NCBI RefSeq assembly: GCF_000170755.1
Contig: NZ_ABCK01000004.1
Span: 278,513-342,512 of the forward strand
Direction: 5' to 3'
DNA from: Lentisphaera araneosa HTCC2155
GTDB lineage: Bacteria; Verrucomicrobiota; Lentisphaeria; Lentisphaerales; Lentisphaeraceae
Length of the DNA: 64,000 nt
In this document: positions 1 to 8,655 of the stretch, piece by piece
Numbering within the stretch: the stretch's first letter is position 1
Layout of the letters: each line of letters starts with the position of its first letter
Program-made: the position numbers and the translations under genes
Notes under the pieces: generated by a model
The model's database searches: none
What the model saw: only the letters and a program-made list of their open reading frames with translations
What the model was told of the DNA's origin: nothing

Positions 1-569
1 TTTGCCAAATCCAATAACACCATAGCTTGGAGTTTCTCCGCTATTACAGTTTCACGATTATATACCTTGAGTTGAGGCGCAGGAAGAGTGTCTATAAGGA
101 CTTTAAATTCTGTTTCTATTGCATGAGGAGTTACGATGTCTCCTGTTCCCATGTCAAGCTGCACAGGTATGGGTATATGTCCAAGCTTAGACTTAAAAGT
201 TACTCGAAGTCCCTGATACTCTTGATCTTCTTTAATGGGTAAGATCTTGATACTTTCTGCATCGTATTCCATTGCATCATCTTTTGCTACTTCGGTATTA
301 CAAATGTCGGCGATAACTTGTTGAATATTGTCAGGAGAAATGTCACCTGTGATTAGAAAGTCAGCATCTTTAGTTGGTCAAAAAGATTTATCACTCCACA
401 AGATAAAGAGCATCGCACCTTTTAAAGTGAATCGATCTTTGTGTTCACTTAAACCCAATCGATAAAGAAAACGTTCTAAGGAATAACGAACCTGAAGGAT
501 ATTAGGATTAATACCTTGAGCTTTAGCTTGATTACGTAGAAGTTGTTGAACGGATGCAGCTTTGCTCAT
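1..569 (-). pseudogene. AbiEii-type nucleotidyltransferase toxin, interrupted by an in-frame stop, runs off the left edge
   Basis: The minus strand from an ATG at 569 encodes the start of an AbiEii/AbiGii-family nucleotidyltransferase (toxin of type IV abortive-infection systems). The first 63 codons reach LKGAMLFILWSDKSF, then TGA at 378-380, and without any frame change the reading continues PTKDADFLITGDISPDN and stays open to the window edge, ending in ETVIAEKLQAMVLLDLA. The family motif normally reads RPTKD-D, so the TGA replaces the expected arginine (a CGA to TGA change would suffice). The ATG overlaps the stop of the upstream antitoxin gene (TAATG), the usual translational coupling. 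As it stands the product is truncated before the catalytic Asp residues, so the toxin is probably inactive unless the TGA is read through. Family call is confident; the inactivity is inference. Confidence 0.85.
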
Positions 570-1162
570 TATATGGACTCGATATATGGCATCATTACGT
601 TTTTCATACGGCATTTAGTGGCAAGTTCAATAAGCTCTTTACGAGATGTTTTTTTCAGTTGTATAGCTTCTCTTAGAGCTTCCAAGGCAACATCGATACC
701 GACTTTATTTCGATGTTTGAAACAGTCAACCACTGTTTTAGTAGGGCTGTAAACTTTGATAGTAGCACCTGAAATATTGTGTTCTTCAATTTCCAACTGA
801 TAAAGTTTTTTACTGGGGTGAATATACTGAATGTCATATTCCTCAAGCTTGGCTTCTTTGACTCCTTGAGGCAGTGATATCCAATGGTCGTAAGGTAGTT
901 GAGTACCTATTTCATGAAAGTGAAGAGCTGATATGAGACAGAAAACCGCTTTAGGGATCTTATGAGCCAGTTCTACGTAAGTAGAGTGAGCACCCATACT
1001 TTCTTCATTAATTCGATAGAGGCCTCGAGAAAGGGAGTAGATGTGACCTTGGTCTCTTAGTCTGTAAAGAGTTTTAGGTGCAATCCCAGCATTAAGAATG
1101 TCACGGGTTCTATGAATTCCATTGTTTGATCGGAGAAATTCTAGTGCCTGATCTTGGTTCAT
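569..1162 (-). CDS. AbiEi-type antitoxin / transcriptional regulator
   Basis: This 197-residue protein has the AbiEi layout: an N-terminal winged-helix part (residues about 1-55, with LRSNNGIHRTRDILNAGI and LYRLRDQGHIYSLSRGLY) followed by the AbiEi C-terminal domain (AVFCLISALHFHEIGTQLP; SPTKTVVDCFKHRNKVGIDVALEAL). In characterised type IV systems AbiEi represses its own operon and counters the AbiEii nucleotidyltransferase. It lies directly upstream of the interrupted toxin gene and shares a TAATG junction with it. A 16-bp perfect palindrome about 40 bp upstream is a plausible operator. The ATG start is chosen because it gives the full winged helix; only a weak ribosome site precedes it. The antitoxin is intact although its toxin is broken. 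Confidence 0.85.
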   Translation of the reverse strand: MNQDQALEFLRSNNGIHRTRDILNAGIAPKTLYRLRDQGHIYSLSRGLYRINEESMGAHSTYVELAHKIPKAVFCLISALHFHEIGTQLPYDHWISLPQGVKEAKLEEYDIQYIHPSKKLYQLEIEEHNISGATIKVYSPTKTVVDCFKHRNKVGIDVALEALREAIQLKKTSRKELIELATKCRMKNVMMPYIESI

Positions 1163-1192
1163 TTATTCACTTACAAAAGTTATATTAATTAC

Positions 1193-1219
1193 TATATTTA
1201 ACTATATATATAGTTTAAA
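1193..1219 (-). promoter_or_regulatory. Palindromic operator candidate of the abiE-like operon
   Basis: The perfect palindrome AACTATATATATAGTT occupies 1200-1215, 38 bp upstream of the antitoxin ATG, and a half-copy ACTATATTTA precedes it at 1191-1200. AbiEi antitoxins are known to bind inverted repeats in their own promoter, so this is the natural candidate site. Function is inferred from position and symmetry only. Confidence 0.45.
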
Positions 1220-1435
1220 ATATAACAAACTATTTCTGATACCAAAGCATTATATCTTATCAACCGAACCGAATTTAACTAAATTAAGTACGAAGAAGAA
1301 TTATTGGTGATTCTTCATAACGGCATTGTAAATTCTTATGTAGCCTTAAGGTTTACAATAAAACCTTGCAGTGAGAGCTAGGGAGGCCTATTCAAATGCG
1401 TCGCATGTCAACTATAGAGATACAAAAAAATCAAT

Positions 1436-3103
1436 TCATTCAAGACTATGAATATCCACCTGCCAGGGACCTGCGCTTGAATGGCTGTAGGTGATTTTGA
1501 TTGTTTTTAGACCGGGCTTTAGGTGAATCCCTTTAAAATAATGTTGAGCTTGATTGCGAAAGTCGATAGTCTGAATTTTCTTATCGTTGATAAGGAGTGA
1601 GGCCTGCTTGAAAATGGCCTTCGTTCTAAAGGATATTTCAAATTCCTTATCTTCTTTTACCTCAACTAACCATTCGCCATTCACTTTATCAGAAAGCCAG
1701 CCCCCCTGCCCCTGCATATTCACCCAATCTTGACGCGTCAGGGTCGTGAAGACCTCGTGTTTTGTAGCAATAATTGCACAGGGCTTGTTTGCCTGCTGTT
1801 TTACAATCTTAAACCATTGATCATAATCCGCGACCAAGCTTTTTAATTTTTCAGGATACTTAGAACTCACATCCTGCAGTTCCCCTGCGTCTGAACTTAA
1901 ATTAAAAAGTTTTGGTAAAGTCTTGGCATCTGGAGAAACGAGTTTCCACTCTCCCTGAATCAAAGCAGAGTTTCTCATATATTCAGGCTTTGTTCCGCGA
2001 TGTGATTGCAGAATGATGCTGCGCTCCGGCAAACTTTCTCCTGATAGAATCGGAAGAAAACTTCGCCCATCAAGCTCATTGGGAAAATCGACTTTTAAAT
2101 CACATAAATCCACTAGCGTTGGCAAAACATCATAATGGGCGATGGCTTCAGTGCTCTGCTTTGATGCTTGACCTGGAACAAAAAGCATAAGTGGACTCAG
2201 GACACCCCCCTCAAAAGAACTGGATTTACTCCCCCTTAAGCCAGCGTCAAAACGCTCTCCCCAACCACCATTATCGGAACTAAATAGGATAATTGTCTTT
2301 TTATCAATATTCAGTTTTTTAAGCTCATCGCGAAGATCAGCAATATTTTGATCAATGTTCTCCACCATGGCGTAAATAGCCGCCACCTTATCTTTATCGG
2401 ATCCCTTGTGCTGAGACCAATCGGCGTTTTTGTATTTTTTCAGTAAATCTGCAGGAACATCATGAAAAGGTGAATGAGGTGCATTGGGCATAATACAGGC
2501 AAAAAAAGGCTTGTTATTCTCTACTTTTTCACTAATCCATTTGCGAGCTTCGCGAAAAAAGACATCAGTACAAAAACCTTCTGATCTGAAAGCGACTTCG
2601 TTGCGATAGAGCATGGAATTGGTATAAGCTCGATTATTCTCGGGGTGATCGGCCGGTTGCCCGAGACCTCCTCCTCGATGAATAAGGCTATAATCAAAGC
2701 CCTGATCCATTGCTCTGTATGGGTAACAATCCCCCAAATGCCATTTGCCAAACAGCCCTGTACTGTATTGATTGTCCTTGAAGGCTTCTGCTAGAGTGTA
2801 CTCTTCGCTTTTCATGATAGAACGCCCTATCCAAGTGTCCGTAACTCCAGTTCTGTAACTCGAACGTCCTGTGAATAAACTGGCACGTGTGGGAGTACAA
2901 ACCGCATTGACGTAAAAGCGTTTAAAGAGAACACTTTCATTGGCCAACTTATCTAAATGAGGAGTTTCCAAAATGGGGTTGCCCATGAAGCTATAATCAC
3001 CATAACCCTGATCATCCGTCATGATCAAGATCACATTATATCGCTGTGTAGAAAAAGCTGTCAGAGTCAGCAAACAAGAAAGTAAAACAAAGAGATAAGG
3101 CAT
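1436..3103 (-). CDS. Secreted arylsulfatase (S1 family) with C-terminal extension
   Basis: This is a formylglycine-dependent sulfatase. The N-terminal metal site is MTDDQG and the active-site motif CTPTR lies near residue 69, with the cysteine to be converted to formylglycine; GKWHLG and SSDNGG follow in the expected order. A signal peptide (MPYLFVLLSCLLTLTAFS) starts at the ATG at 3103; a TTG nine bases upstream is also in frame but less likely. After the catalytic domain (to about residue 430) comes a roughly 120-residue tail (TRQDWVNMQGQGGWLSDKVNGEW...) that looks like a beta-rich accessory domain and is often seen in sulfatases of this phylum. It is divergent from the beta-helix gene at 3305; both have the shared promoter element in the space between them. 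Substrate is unknown. Confidence 0.9.
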   Translation of the reverse strand: MPYLFVLLSCLLTLTAFSTQRYNVILIMTDDQGYGDYSFMGNPILETPHLDKLANESVLFKRFYVNAVCTPTRASLFTGRSSYRTGVTDTWIGRSIMKSEEYTLAEAFKDNQYSTGLFGKWHLGDCYPYRAMDQGFDYSLIHRGGGLGQPADHPENNRAYTNSMLYRNEVAFRSEGFCTDVFFREARKWISEKVENNKPFFACIMPNAPHSPFHDVPADLLKKYKNADWSQHKGSDKDKVAAIYAMVENIDQNIADLRDELKKLNIDKKTIILFSSDNGGWGERFDAGLRGSKSSSFEGGVLSPLMLFVPGQASKQSTEAIAHYDVLPTLVDLCDLKVDFPNELDGRSFLPILSGESLPERSIILQSHRGTKPEYMRNSALIQGEWKLVSPDAKTLPKLFNLSSDAGELQDVSSKYPEKLKSLVADYDQWFKIVKQQANKPCAIIATKHEVFTTLTRQDWVNMQGQGGWLSDKVNGEWLVEVKEDKEFEISFRTKAIFKQASLLINDKKIQTIDFRNQAQHYFKGIHLKPGLKTIKITYSHSSAGPWQVDIHSLE

Positions 3104-3137
3104 AAGGGTCAAATAAATTTTTAAAATATTAAATATA

Positions 3138-3165
3138 TATACTGAGAAGATCTAGAGATCTTAAT
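3138..3165 (-). promoter_or_regulatory. Shared bipartite promoter-like element before the 1436-3103 sulfatase
   Basis: Read on the minus strand: ATTAA, 16 bases, CAGTATA. Between the halves lies the perfect inverted repeat AAGATCT-CT-AGATCTT. The 3' half ends about 35 bp before the ATG. The same halves with identical spacing occur upstream of many genes in this window. Confidence 0.6.
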
Positions 3166-3235
3166 AGCTAAATAACTCATTAGTAAGAACACTAGCCTGA
3201 TTTGATTCAATCCTTTTAATCAATTTAAAAAAACT

Positions 3236-3263
3236 ATTAAGAAATCATTTTCAGCTAAGTATT
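3236..3263 (+). promoter_or_regulatory. Shared bipartite promoter-like element before the 3305 beta-helix gene
   Basis: ATTAA at 3236-3240, 16 bases, AAGTATT at 3257-3263, about 40 bp before the start codon. Spacing equals that of the other copies; the second half differs at one position from CAGTAT. Confidence 0.55.
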
Positions 3264-3304
3264 ATAAGTGAAATGAAGTCATCAATCACAATCAGGATAC
3301 TCTT

Positions 3305-5974
3305 TTGCGATCAAAATACATAATACTAATACTAGCTCTGAGCTTTTCCTTGTTCTCCCCCGTACAAGCCTTAACCCAAGAGCCCAATCCCGGCTCACCC
3401 CGTTTAGTTGATTTAAAGTATCCCTCTGAGGATCTCGTCCCCATCATTTCTTATGATGTCACACTCCCTCCTTACTCAGTTGATAAAACGGGAAAAACAG
3501 ATGCCTCCCAAGGGATAAACCAGGCTCTTTTAGACGCCAAAAAACAAGGTGGCACCGTCTTCCTCCCGGTGGGAAGATATCTTATTCAAAAACAACTGCA
3601 CATCCCCATTGGAGTTACTCTTCGCGGAGATTGGAAACAGCCTACAGCTAAAAACCTCAAGGTCGGCGGCACCATTCTCTTTGCCGACTTTGGCCATGGA
3701 GAAAAGGATGGCGCCCCACTGATCCATGTTAAAGAAGGTGGGATTCGAGACCTCTCAATCTTTTACCCGAAGCAAAACATCAAAAGTATTATCCCCTACC
3801 CCGTAACAGTTCATTTGAACGGCAATGCAGCCATGAGAAATGTAACTCTAATAAATTCGTATAAAGGTGTGTTAACCGGTCATTTCTCCACTATCATGAA
3901 CCTTTATGGAACGACTCTAGATGTCGGTATAACTATGTTAAACGCCGGTGCTGTACCACGTTGCAGAAACATTCACCTATCTCCGCGTTACTGGAGTTTC
4001 TGTGGTCACAAAAAGGCTCCGAAATTCAAAGATTTGGCCAAAGTCATGAAAGAACGAAAAGCCTATGCTATCCAACTCAACCGTCAGGATGCAGGAATTT
4101 TTATGGATATAAAAATCGATAACTACCATACAGCCGTTAAAGTCATGCCACCCCATGGTTGGACCTATTGGCATGACCTCAAAATAAAAGATGTGGAAGT
4201 CGGTATTCATTTCACTGGCGGTTCCCTTCAGCGCATGTACGTGACACAGAGCTCTATAGACGCTGAACAGTTTGGCATTTTAATGAAAATGGAAAAAGAC
4301 TGTTGGCAGGATCAGTGGAATAAATTAAGTAAGAGTGGCAGAAAATATGGTATAGAAAAAGACCAGGCCTTACTGAGAATATATGATTGTGAGTTCTCGA
4401 GCAATGGAACAAATATTCATCTCGATGGATCTTTTCGCCAAGAACTCAACCTGCAAGAATGTAGTTTCAACAAATGGGGTTCTAAAGAAAAGGACTATGC
4501 TATTTATTGCGAAACCGGAGAAATTGACGTTTATGATTCAATTTTTAAGCAGAACAAAAACCATCTTTACATCGATAAATCCAAAGCAAGCCTATCCTTC
4601 GTCGGCAATACTTTCCCTAGTAAGCCTCATTTGCGACTCCCTGCTTCAAATAGCGCAATCATTGATCACACGCCGGCAAAAAATAGCGGCCCTTCAATGC
4701 CAGATATTCTTGCTATTCCTAACAGACTACCTGCTCGTACAGAAAAAGCTTCCTTATACATCGTTAAGACAATGACTGATAAAAAAGCTGATGCCAGTAC
4801 AGCTATTCAAGACGCTCTCAATAAAGCCGGTAAAGATGGTGGCGGTACTGTTTACCTATTGCAAGGAAGCTACCGTTTAACTAATCACCTCACAGTTCCA
4901 CCTGGAGTTGAATTACGCGGCATCAACGACTTCATGCCACGAGGCACTCAATCTCGAACTCTACTGATTGCGGACATCGCAAAAGATAAAGGCAAGCCAA
5001 ATAATTCGCCTCTGATTAGTTTACACTCCAACTCAAAACTAGGTGGTTCCGGTGTGACCGGTTTAGCCATTTGGTATGAACATCAGGATTTTAGAAATAT
5101 TCAGGCTTACCCCTGGACGATTCGTAGCCTGGGTCCTAAGTGCTGGGTCCAACGAGTTTACCTTGGCAATTCTTACAACGCCATCGATTTCGCCACTCAT
5201 AATAATGATAAACATCTGATTTCTCGTGTCTGTGGCTCGGCTCTAAATCGCGCCTTCATGGTAGGAAACAGCCCAACTATTGGCTGGGTTGATAATTGTC
5301 ACATTCGCCCTCAGGATTGGTTTTTAGCATCAGAAAAACGCGTGGTCCATCGCAATGGCAATGTTGCTAAAGAAGGCTTTGTTTTTGACATCCCCGGCGA
5401 TCGATACAACAAACCTGTAATAGGCGATATCTTCCGCGGTACTGAACATAGCCTAATCCCCAATTTGCGTGGTGCTGGAGCCATCACAATTGCCAGTGGT
5501 GCAAATGTTCAAATCACCGCCTTTTTCACCAATGGTGCGACTCGGGCTTTTGATTTTATTGACCACGACGGCAGTGGCGGTGGCAGCGCCAATATCCTCA
5601 TTGGCGGTAGCGAAGCGGGCTGGGGAGCTTGGTTTAAAGACATCGGTAAAAAAGGCGTCACCATGACCAATTTCAGTCTAAATCCCATGACCCGCCTTCC
5701 CTACATTGAAGAAAAAGACATTCCAGAAGGTCATCTTCCCAAAGGCATGGCGGTAAAAATAGATTCGACCGTAGCTAATAATCCCATCAACTTTATCAGC
5801 CCCAAGTTTTACGGCCGTAAGGAGATTAATCTTGGGGTAGATATGCAAGGTGGAAAGGTCTTCTTCAAACAAGGCGCAACCGAAAACCCCTACGGTGGCT
5901 TTTTCCTCAAGGTCAAGGGCGGCTCCTTACAACAAAGAAACACCGAAATGGGTGACATAATAGAAAGTCATTAA
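3305..5974 (+). CDS. Secreted double beta-helix protein, pectate-lyase-3 / GH55-like
   Basis: The 889-residue product has a signal peptide (MRSKYIILILALSFSLFSPVQA) and two consecutive right-handed beta-helix domains of the pectate-lyase superfamily type. Each begins with the typical ATP-independent fold signature: near residue 60, DASQGINQALLDAKKQGG then TVFLPVGRYLI; near 500, DASTAIQDALNKAGKDGG then TVYLLQGSYRL. Such proteins depolymerise or bind polysaccharides in the periplasm or outside the cell. No ATG is available that would keep the signal peptide, so a TTG at 3305 preceded by AGGA is the likely start. It resembles the longer protein at 49268-52633 in domain order and in phrases such as IHLSPRYWSFCG / IHFSPDYWTWSG. 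Enzyme specificity cannot be told from sequence. Confidence 0.85.
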   Translation: MRSKYIILILALSFSLFSPVQALTQEPNPGSPRLVDLKYPSEDLVPIISYDVTLPPYSVDKTGKTDASQGINQALLDAKKQGGTVFLPVGRYLIQKQLHIPIGVTLRGDWKQPTAKNLKVGGTILFADFGHGEKDGAPLIHVKEGGIRDLSIFYPKQNIKSIIPYPVTVHLNGNAAMRNVTLINSYKGVLTGHFSTIMNLYGTTLDVGITMLNAGAVPRCRNIHLSPRYWSFCGHKKAPKFKDLAKVMKERKAYAIQLNRQDAGIFMDIKIDNYHTAVKVMPPHGWTYWHDLKIKDVEVGIHFTGGSLQRMYVTQSSIDAEQFGILMKMEKDCWQDQWNKLSKSGRKYGIEKDQALLRIYDCEFSSNGTNIHLDGSFRQELNLQECSFNKWGSKEKDYAIYCETGEIDVYDSIFKQNKNHLYIDKSKASLSFVGNTFPSKPHLRLPASNSAIIDHTPAKNSGPSMPDILAIPNRLPARTEKASLYIVKTMTDKKADASTAIQDALNKAGKDGGGTVYLLQGSYRLTNHLTVPPGVELRGINDFMPRGTQSRTLLIADIAKDKGKPNNSPLISLHSNSKLGGSGVTGLAIWYEHQDFRNIQAYPWTIRSLGPKCWVQRVYLGNSYNAIDFATHNNDKHLISRVCGSALNRAFMVGNSPTIGWVDNCHIRPQDWFLASEKRVVHRNGNVAKEGFVFDIPGDRYNKPVIGDIFRGTEHSLIPNLRGAGAITIASGANVQITAFFTNGATRAFDFIDHDGSGGGSANILIGGSEAGWGAWFKDIGKKGVTMTNFSLNPMTRLPYIEEKDIPEGHLPKGMAVKIDSTVANNPINFISPKFYGRKEINLGVDMQGGKVFFKQGATENPYGGFFLKVKGGSLQQRNTEMGDIIESH

Positions 5975-6008
5975 ACTTCAACAAATGCCTTGAAGAGGGA
6001 TAGACATA
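5969..6008 (+). repeat. Solo 40-bp fragment shared with the start of repeat cluster 7552-7889
   Basis: Positions 5969-6008 and 7552-7591 are identical over about 40 bp (beginning TCATTAAACTTCAAC and ending AGGGATAGACAT). The shared piece contains a small inverted repeat (CTTCAA ... TTGAAG) and the first hairpin of the multi-hairpin repeat. It sits between the stop of the beta-helix gene and the next gene, so it may act as a terminator or leader there. Confidence 0.75.
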
Positions 6009-6025
6009 ATTAAAGAGCTAAAAAA

Positions 6026-6853
6026 ATGAATCACGATTATCACGGCGCCGTTGAATGTAAAGTATGTCATAGTGTGTACCCCTATGAATCAGTTCCAAAT
6101 AATTGTACGAATTGTGGGGCTAAATTAGAGTTCCCCAAAAGTGAGACAAAAAAAGAGCTTTATGGTCAAGAAAAATGGTCTCCACTCCTAAATAGCATTG
6201 ATGAGTTGATGGAAGCCCAATCATTAAGCCACAACATCGACACCACTACTCTGGGAGATCGGGTTAAAGGTCCCGTTACATGTTGCTGGTGTGGCGAATA
6301 TTATAAGACAAGAGATAATCGCGTTAATTGCGATAGTTGCGGTGGAACTTTGCCCATGCCTGGCTGTGCTGATCCTGGAGAGAAGCCCCCCAAAGATCCA
6401 AGAAAACTTCCTTCGGGCTACTGGTATAAACTTTTTATAAAACAAAACATCACTCTTAGGGTTGGACTCTTCTTATTTATTTTGTTTTCAATCCTCAGTG
6501 TTTTAATGCCTTTGTGTCTTATCGGCGTTTTAATTGCTATTGCCATACTCATCGATAACTACACACGCTTAAACAATAGCTATCACGCTCTCAAGAACGG
6601 CAACGCCCTACTAGGAAAGGTTGAGAGGGTCCAAGTAATTGGCGAAGCTAATGAACCTAAAAATACCGAGATGGGAAAAGTTGATTCAGGCCTTGGCTTT
6701 CGAGTTTATTTTTATTTCGAAGTCGGTGGCCAAATGTGTAAGGGCGTTAAAGATACACACGATCCCATTGCTTTAACCTACTTCACTGGCCAGCCTGTAT
6801 GGGTCGTTCACAACAATAAAAAATCATATTCACTTTGGCCCCCCATTGCGTGA
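6026..6853 (+). CDS. Membrane protein with two N-terminal zinc ribbons (unknown function)
   Basis: Function not recognised. The 275-residue protein starts with two zinc-ribbon-like modules, CxxC pairs at about residues 11/14 and 27/30, then about 86/89 and 101/104 (CCWCG ... CDSCGG). Two adjacent hydrophobic segments around residues 143-178 (GLFLFILFSILSVLMPLCLIGVLIAIAILI) would form a hairpin in the membrane. A C-terminal soluble part of about 90 residues follows (GNALLGKVERVQVIGEANE...), reminiscent of short beta-barrel DUF3592-type domains, though this is a weak resemblance. ATG chosen with an upstream AAAGAG. It is followed 105 bp later by an arrestin-like membrane protein gene on the same strand, which may be its partner. 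Confidence 0.7.
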   Translation: MNHDYHGAVECKVCHSVYPYESVPNNCTNCGAKLEFPKSETKKELYGQEKWSPLLNSIDELMEAQSLSHNIDTTTLGDRVKGPVTCCWCGEYYKTRDNRVNCDSCGGTLPMPGCADPGEKPPKDPRKLPSGYWYKLFIKQNITLRVGLFLFILFSILSVLMPLCLIGVLIAIAILIDNYTRLNNSYHALKNGNALLGKVERVQVIGEANEPKNTEMGKVDSGLGFRVYFYFEVGGQMCKGVKDTHDPIALTYFTGQPVWVVHNNKKSYSLWPPIA

Positions 6854-6958
6854 TTCGCAAATAATTCACTAATTGAACAAAAACTCATTAAACCCTAAAC
6901 TCAAAAAAATATAACAGCGTTTACAAAATCAAAATCTTCATCAACAAAAGAGGTAAAT

Positions 6959-7525
6959 ATGCAAGACATCAATGTGCTCTACATCATAATAACTTTTATC
7001 ATTCTAGCAATAATTGGGGGTATTATATATCACGTCCTTCGTTTCATGAAAGGAAAAATCACACTAACGATCCCAATAAAAGTATTCAATTTAAATGATG
7101 TTATAAATGGCAACTTTGAACTTCATACAAAAAAAACTATTCAAGGTAATAAATTACTCGTCAGACTTATTGGAAAACACATAAGCATTTCCTACAAAGA
7201 TGGAAAAACCAAAAAGCGTACTTCTGAGGTTTATAGAGATGAAATTACCATTGAGCAAAACAAAACTTATCAAGCGGGATCTGTAGCTACTTATAACTTT
7301 GAATTACCTCTCCCAAAGGAGCATAAATCTGAATTAGCAAATTCTAAAGTCGTCAAAACAGCTGAAGCGGTTTTTGACTTATTTGACGATGGCATGGATT
7401 CTGTTGAGTGGGATGTAGTGGTTATCCTAGATGCTAAAGGCGTAGATCTGAAAGCCTCTCAGACAATCTCCACAAATATATTACTAAAAGACATCAGATA
7501 TTCTCCCGATCCAATAAGCAGGTAG
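6959..7525 (+). CDS. Membrane-anchored arrestin/Spo0M-like protein
   Basis: A 188-residue protein with one N-terminal transmembrane helix (residues about 6-30, VLYIIITFIILAIIGGIIYHVLRF) and a cytoplasmic or periplasmic beta-sandwich. The pattern of the domain (FNLNDVINGNFELHTKKTIQGNKLLVRLIG ... YNFELPLPKE ... VEWDVVVILDAKGVDLKASQTI) resembles an arrestin-like fold as in bacterial Spo0M proteins, with the typical beginning G-x-F-E-L and a mid-domain V-Y-x-F-x-L-P strand. The start is supported by AGAGGT seven bases upstream. Function unknown; pairing with the zinc-ribbon protein upstream is inferred from proximity only. Confidence 0.6.
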   Translation: MQDINVLYIIITFIILAIIGGIIYHVLRFMKGKITLTIPIKVFNLNDVINGNFELHTKKTIQGNKLLVRLIGKHISISYKDGKTKKRTSEVYRDEITIEQNKTYQAGSVATYNFELPLPKEHKSELANSKVVKTAEAVFDLFDDGMDSVEWDVVVILDAKGVDLKASQTISTNILLKDIRYSPDPISR

Positions 7526-7551
7526 TCAATGAATTAATACCTTTCTAAAGT

Positions 7552-7889
7552 CATTAAACTTCAACAAATGCCTTGAAGAGGGATAGACATGGGAAATATT
7601 CTCTGGTCATAATATCCCTCGAAGAGGGATCAATGTGATTAACTTGGGGTGAACGTAGTGAACCCCGAGGTGCAATACGTACATATATTCGTCCTCGGAG
7701 AGGGCGTACTGGAGGGATGTTGGCCGTCTTCGACGACCGGATTTATTTATAACCATGTTCTCCGGGCTAAACCCCGGAGCTAATGACATTTGCCGCCTCC
7801 GGCGACATGTATGAATTTTAATTCAATCAATCCCTCAAAGAGGGATCAACGTCATTAACTTGGGGTGAACGTAGTGAACCCCGAGATCA
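7552..7889 (+). repeat. Multi-hairpin repeat cluster a
   Basis: About one and a half copies of the window's composite repeat, in its standard order: hairpin A0 (CCCTC-loop-GAGGG, at 7571 degenerate, 7616 and 7832), hairpin A (CTTGGGGT ... ACCCCGAG), hairpin B (CGTCCTC-GGA-GAGGGCG, near 7691), hairpin C (GGCCGTC-TTC-GACGACC, near 7722), hairpin D (CTCCGGG ... CCCCGGAG, near 7760) and hairpin E (GCCG-CCTC-CGGC, near 7792). A0 to A0 period is 216 bp. It fills the space between the arrestin-like gene and the YoeB/YefM module; no gene is seen in it. Confidence 0.9.
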
Positions 7890-7939
7890 TTTCTCGCAGT
7901 CATTGCGATTATCGGTATTTTAGCCTCTCTTTTGCTCCC

Positions 7940-8203
7940 TCAATAATGTCCTCTACATGAAGTTATTTCTAATACCTGCGGAGTTTTCCCGCTAACTCGA
8001 TAAACCAATCTATCCTTCTGATTTATACGTCTACTCCACCATCCTTTAAGCTTATCTTTCAAGGGTTCGGGTTTACCTATCCCGGTGAAAGGGCTTTTCT
8101 CAATTTCAGCAATCAGTTCTTTAAGCTTCCTGTAACTCTCCGCATCCTTCGAGTGTAAATACTGAGCATCCTTGATAGCTTTCTTAGTCCACTTGACTTC
8201 CAT
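7940..8203 (-). CDS. yoeB: YoeB-family toxin (Txe/YoeB ribosome-dependent mRNA interferase)
   Basis: An 87-residue protein that matches the YoeB family along its whole length: WTKKAIKDAQYLHSKD near the start, KSPFTGIGKPEPLKDKLKGWWSRRIN in the middle and the C-terminal CRGHY. The Glu of GKPEPL, the Arg of the SRRI motif and the terminal His-Tyr correspond to residues needed for RNA cleavage in the E. coli enzyme. YoeB binds the ribosomal A site and cleaves mRNA during translation. The ATG immediately follows the stop of the antitoxin gene with no gap, so the two are cotranscribed and translationally coupled. The module sits between two multi-hairpin repeat clusters. Confidence 0.93.
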   Translation of the reverse strand: MEVKWTKKAIKDAQYLHSKDAESYRKLKELIAEIEKSPFTGIGKPEPLKDKLKGWWSRRINQKDRLVYRVSGKTPQVLEITSCRGHY

Positions 8204-8530
8204 TTATGGCATAATCCAAGCTTCTGTCTCACCCTTCTCTGCATCTTCAATTGAAGCTATAACATCAGTGTTTGTGATTTCATCGGCATCCATAAGAGTA
8301 CACAAAATATCGTGCATATCATTAAGCTCATCGGGGCTTTTAGTCATGAACAGGTCAAAGAGTTTAGATTTCAAAGTAGTTTGATAGCTAGTCAATCTCT
8401 CTAGTTCCGCCTCTGTGACTAAAGCTACTTTTGCATGTCCTCTACGTGCTATTGTTACTCGCTCACCCTGCTCTACACTATCAAGATATGTTGAAAAGTG
8501 TGCTCTCGCTTCTCTTGTTGTAATTTCCAT
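8204..8530 (-). CDS. yefM: YefM/Phd-family antitoxin
   Basis: A 108-residue antitoxin of the Phd/YefM family: the N-terminal MEITTREARAHFSTYLDSVEQGERVTIARRGHAKVALV is the DNA-binding and dimer domain, and the acidic C-terminal part (ADEITNTDVIASIEDAEKGETEAWIMP) would wrap the toxin. It normally represses its own operon, with the toxin as co-repressor. A good ribosome site (AGAGG) precedes the ATG at 8530. It is directly followed by the yoeB-like gene. The longer-than-usual C-terminus (108 against about 85 residues in E. coli YefM) is a minor oddity. Confidence 0.92.
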   Translation of the reverse strand: MEITTREARAHFSTYLDSVEQGERVTIARRGHAKVALVTEAELERLTSYQTTLKSKLFDLFMTKSPDELNDMHDILCTLMDADEITNTDVIASIEDAEKGETEAWIMP

Positions 8531-8600
8531 AATTTGAACCTCTGCTGTATTAAGTATATATCTAAAGATACACGTTTGTGTACATTATGTAAAACTAAAA
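8531..8600 (-). promoter_or_regulatory. Promoter/operator region of yefM-yoeB with a TGTACA core
   Basis: About 50 bp upstream of the antitoxin start lies TGTACA (8579-8584) flanked by T-rich half-palindromes. Characterised yefM-yoeB operators carry palindromes with a TGTACA core, so this is the likely antitoxin site. A TATACT box on the minus strand (near 8555) could be the -10 element. Confidence 0.4.
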
Positions 8601-8655
8601 TCGCAAGATTTATTTCACCGCACTGAATGTTTTCTATCGATTTCATACTCAACTA

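Noticed and set aside
378..380. Alternative genetic code in which TGA encodes an amino acid
   Set aside because: Many other genes in the window end with TGA at the expected length, so TGA is a normal stop.
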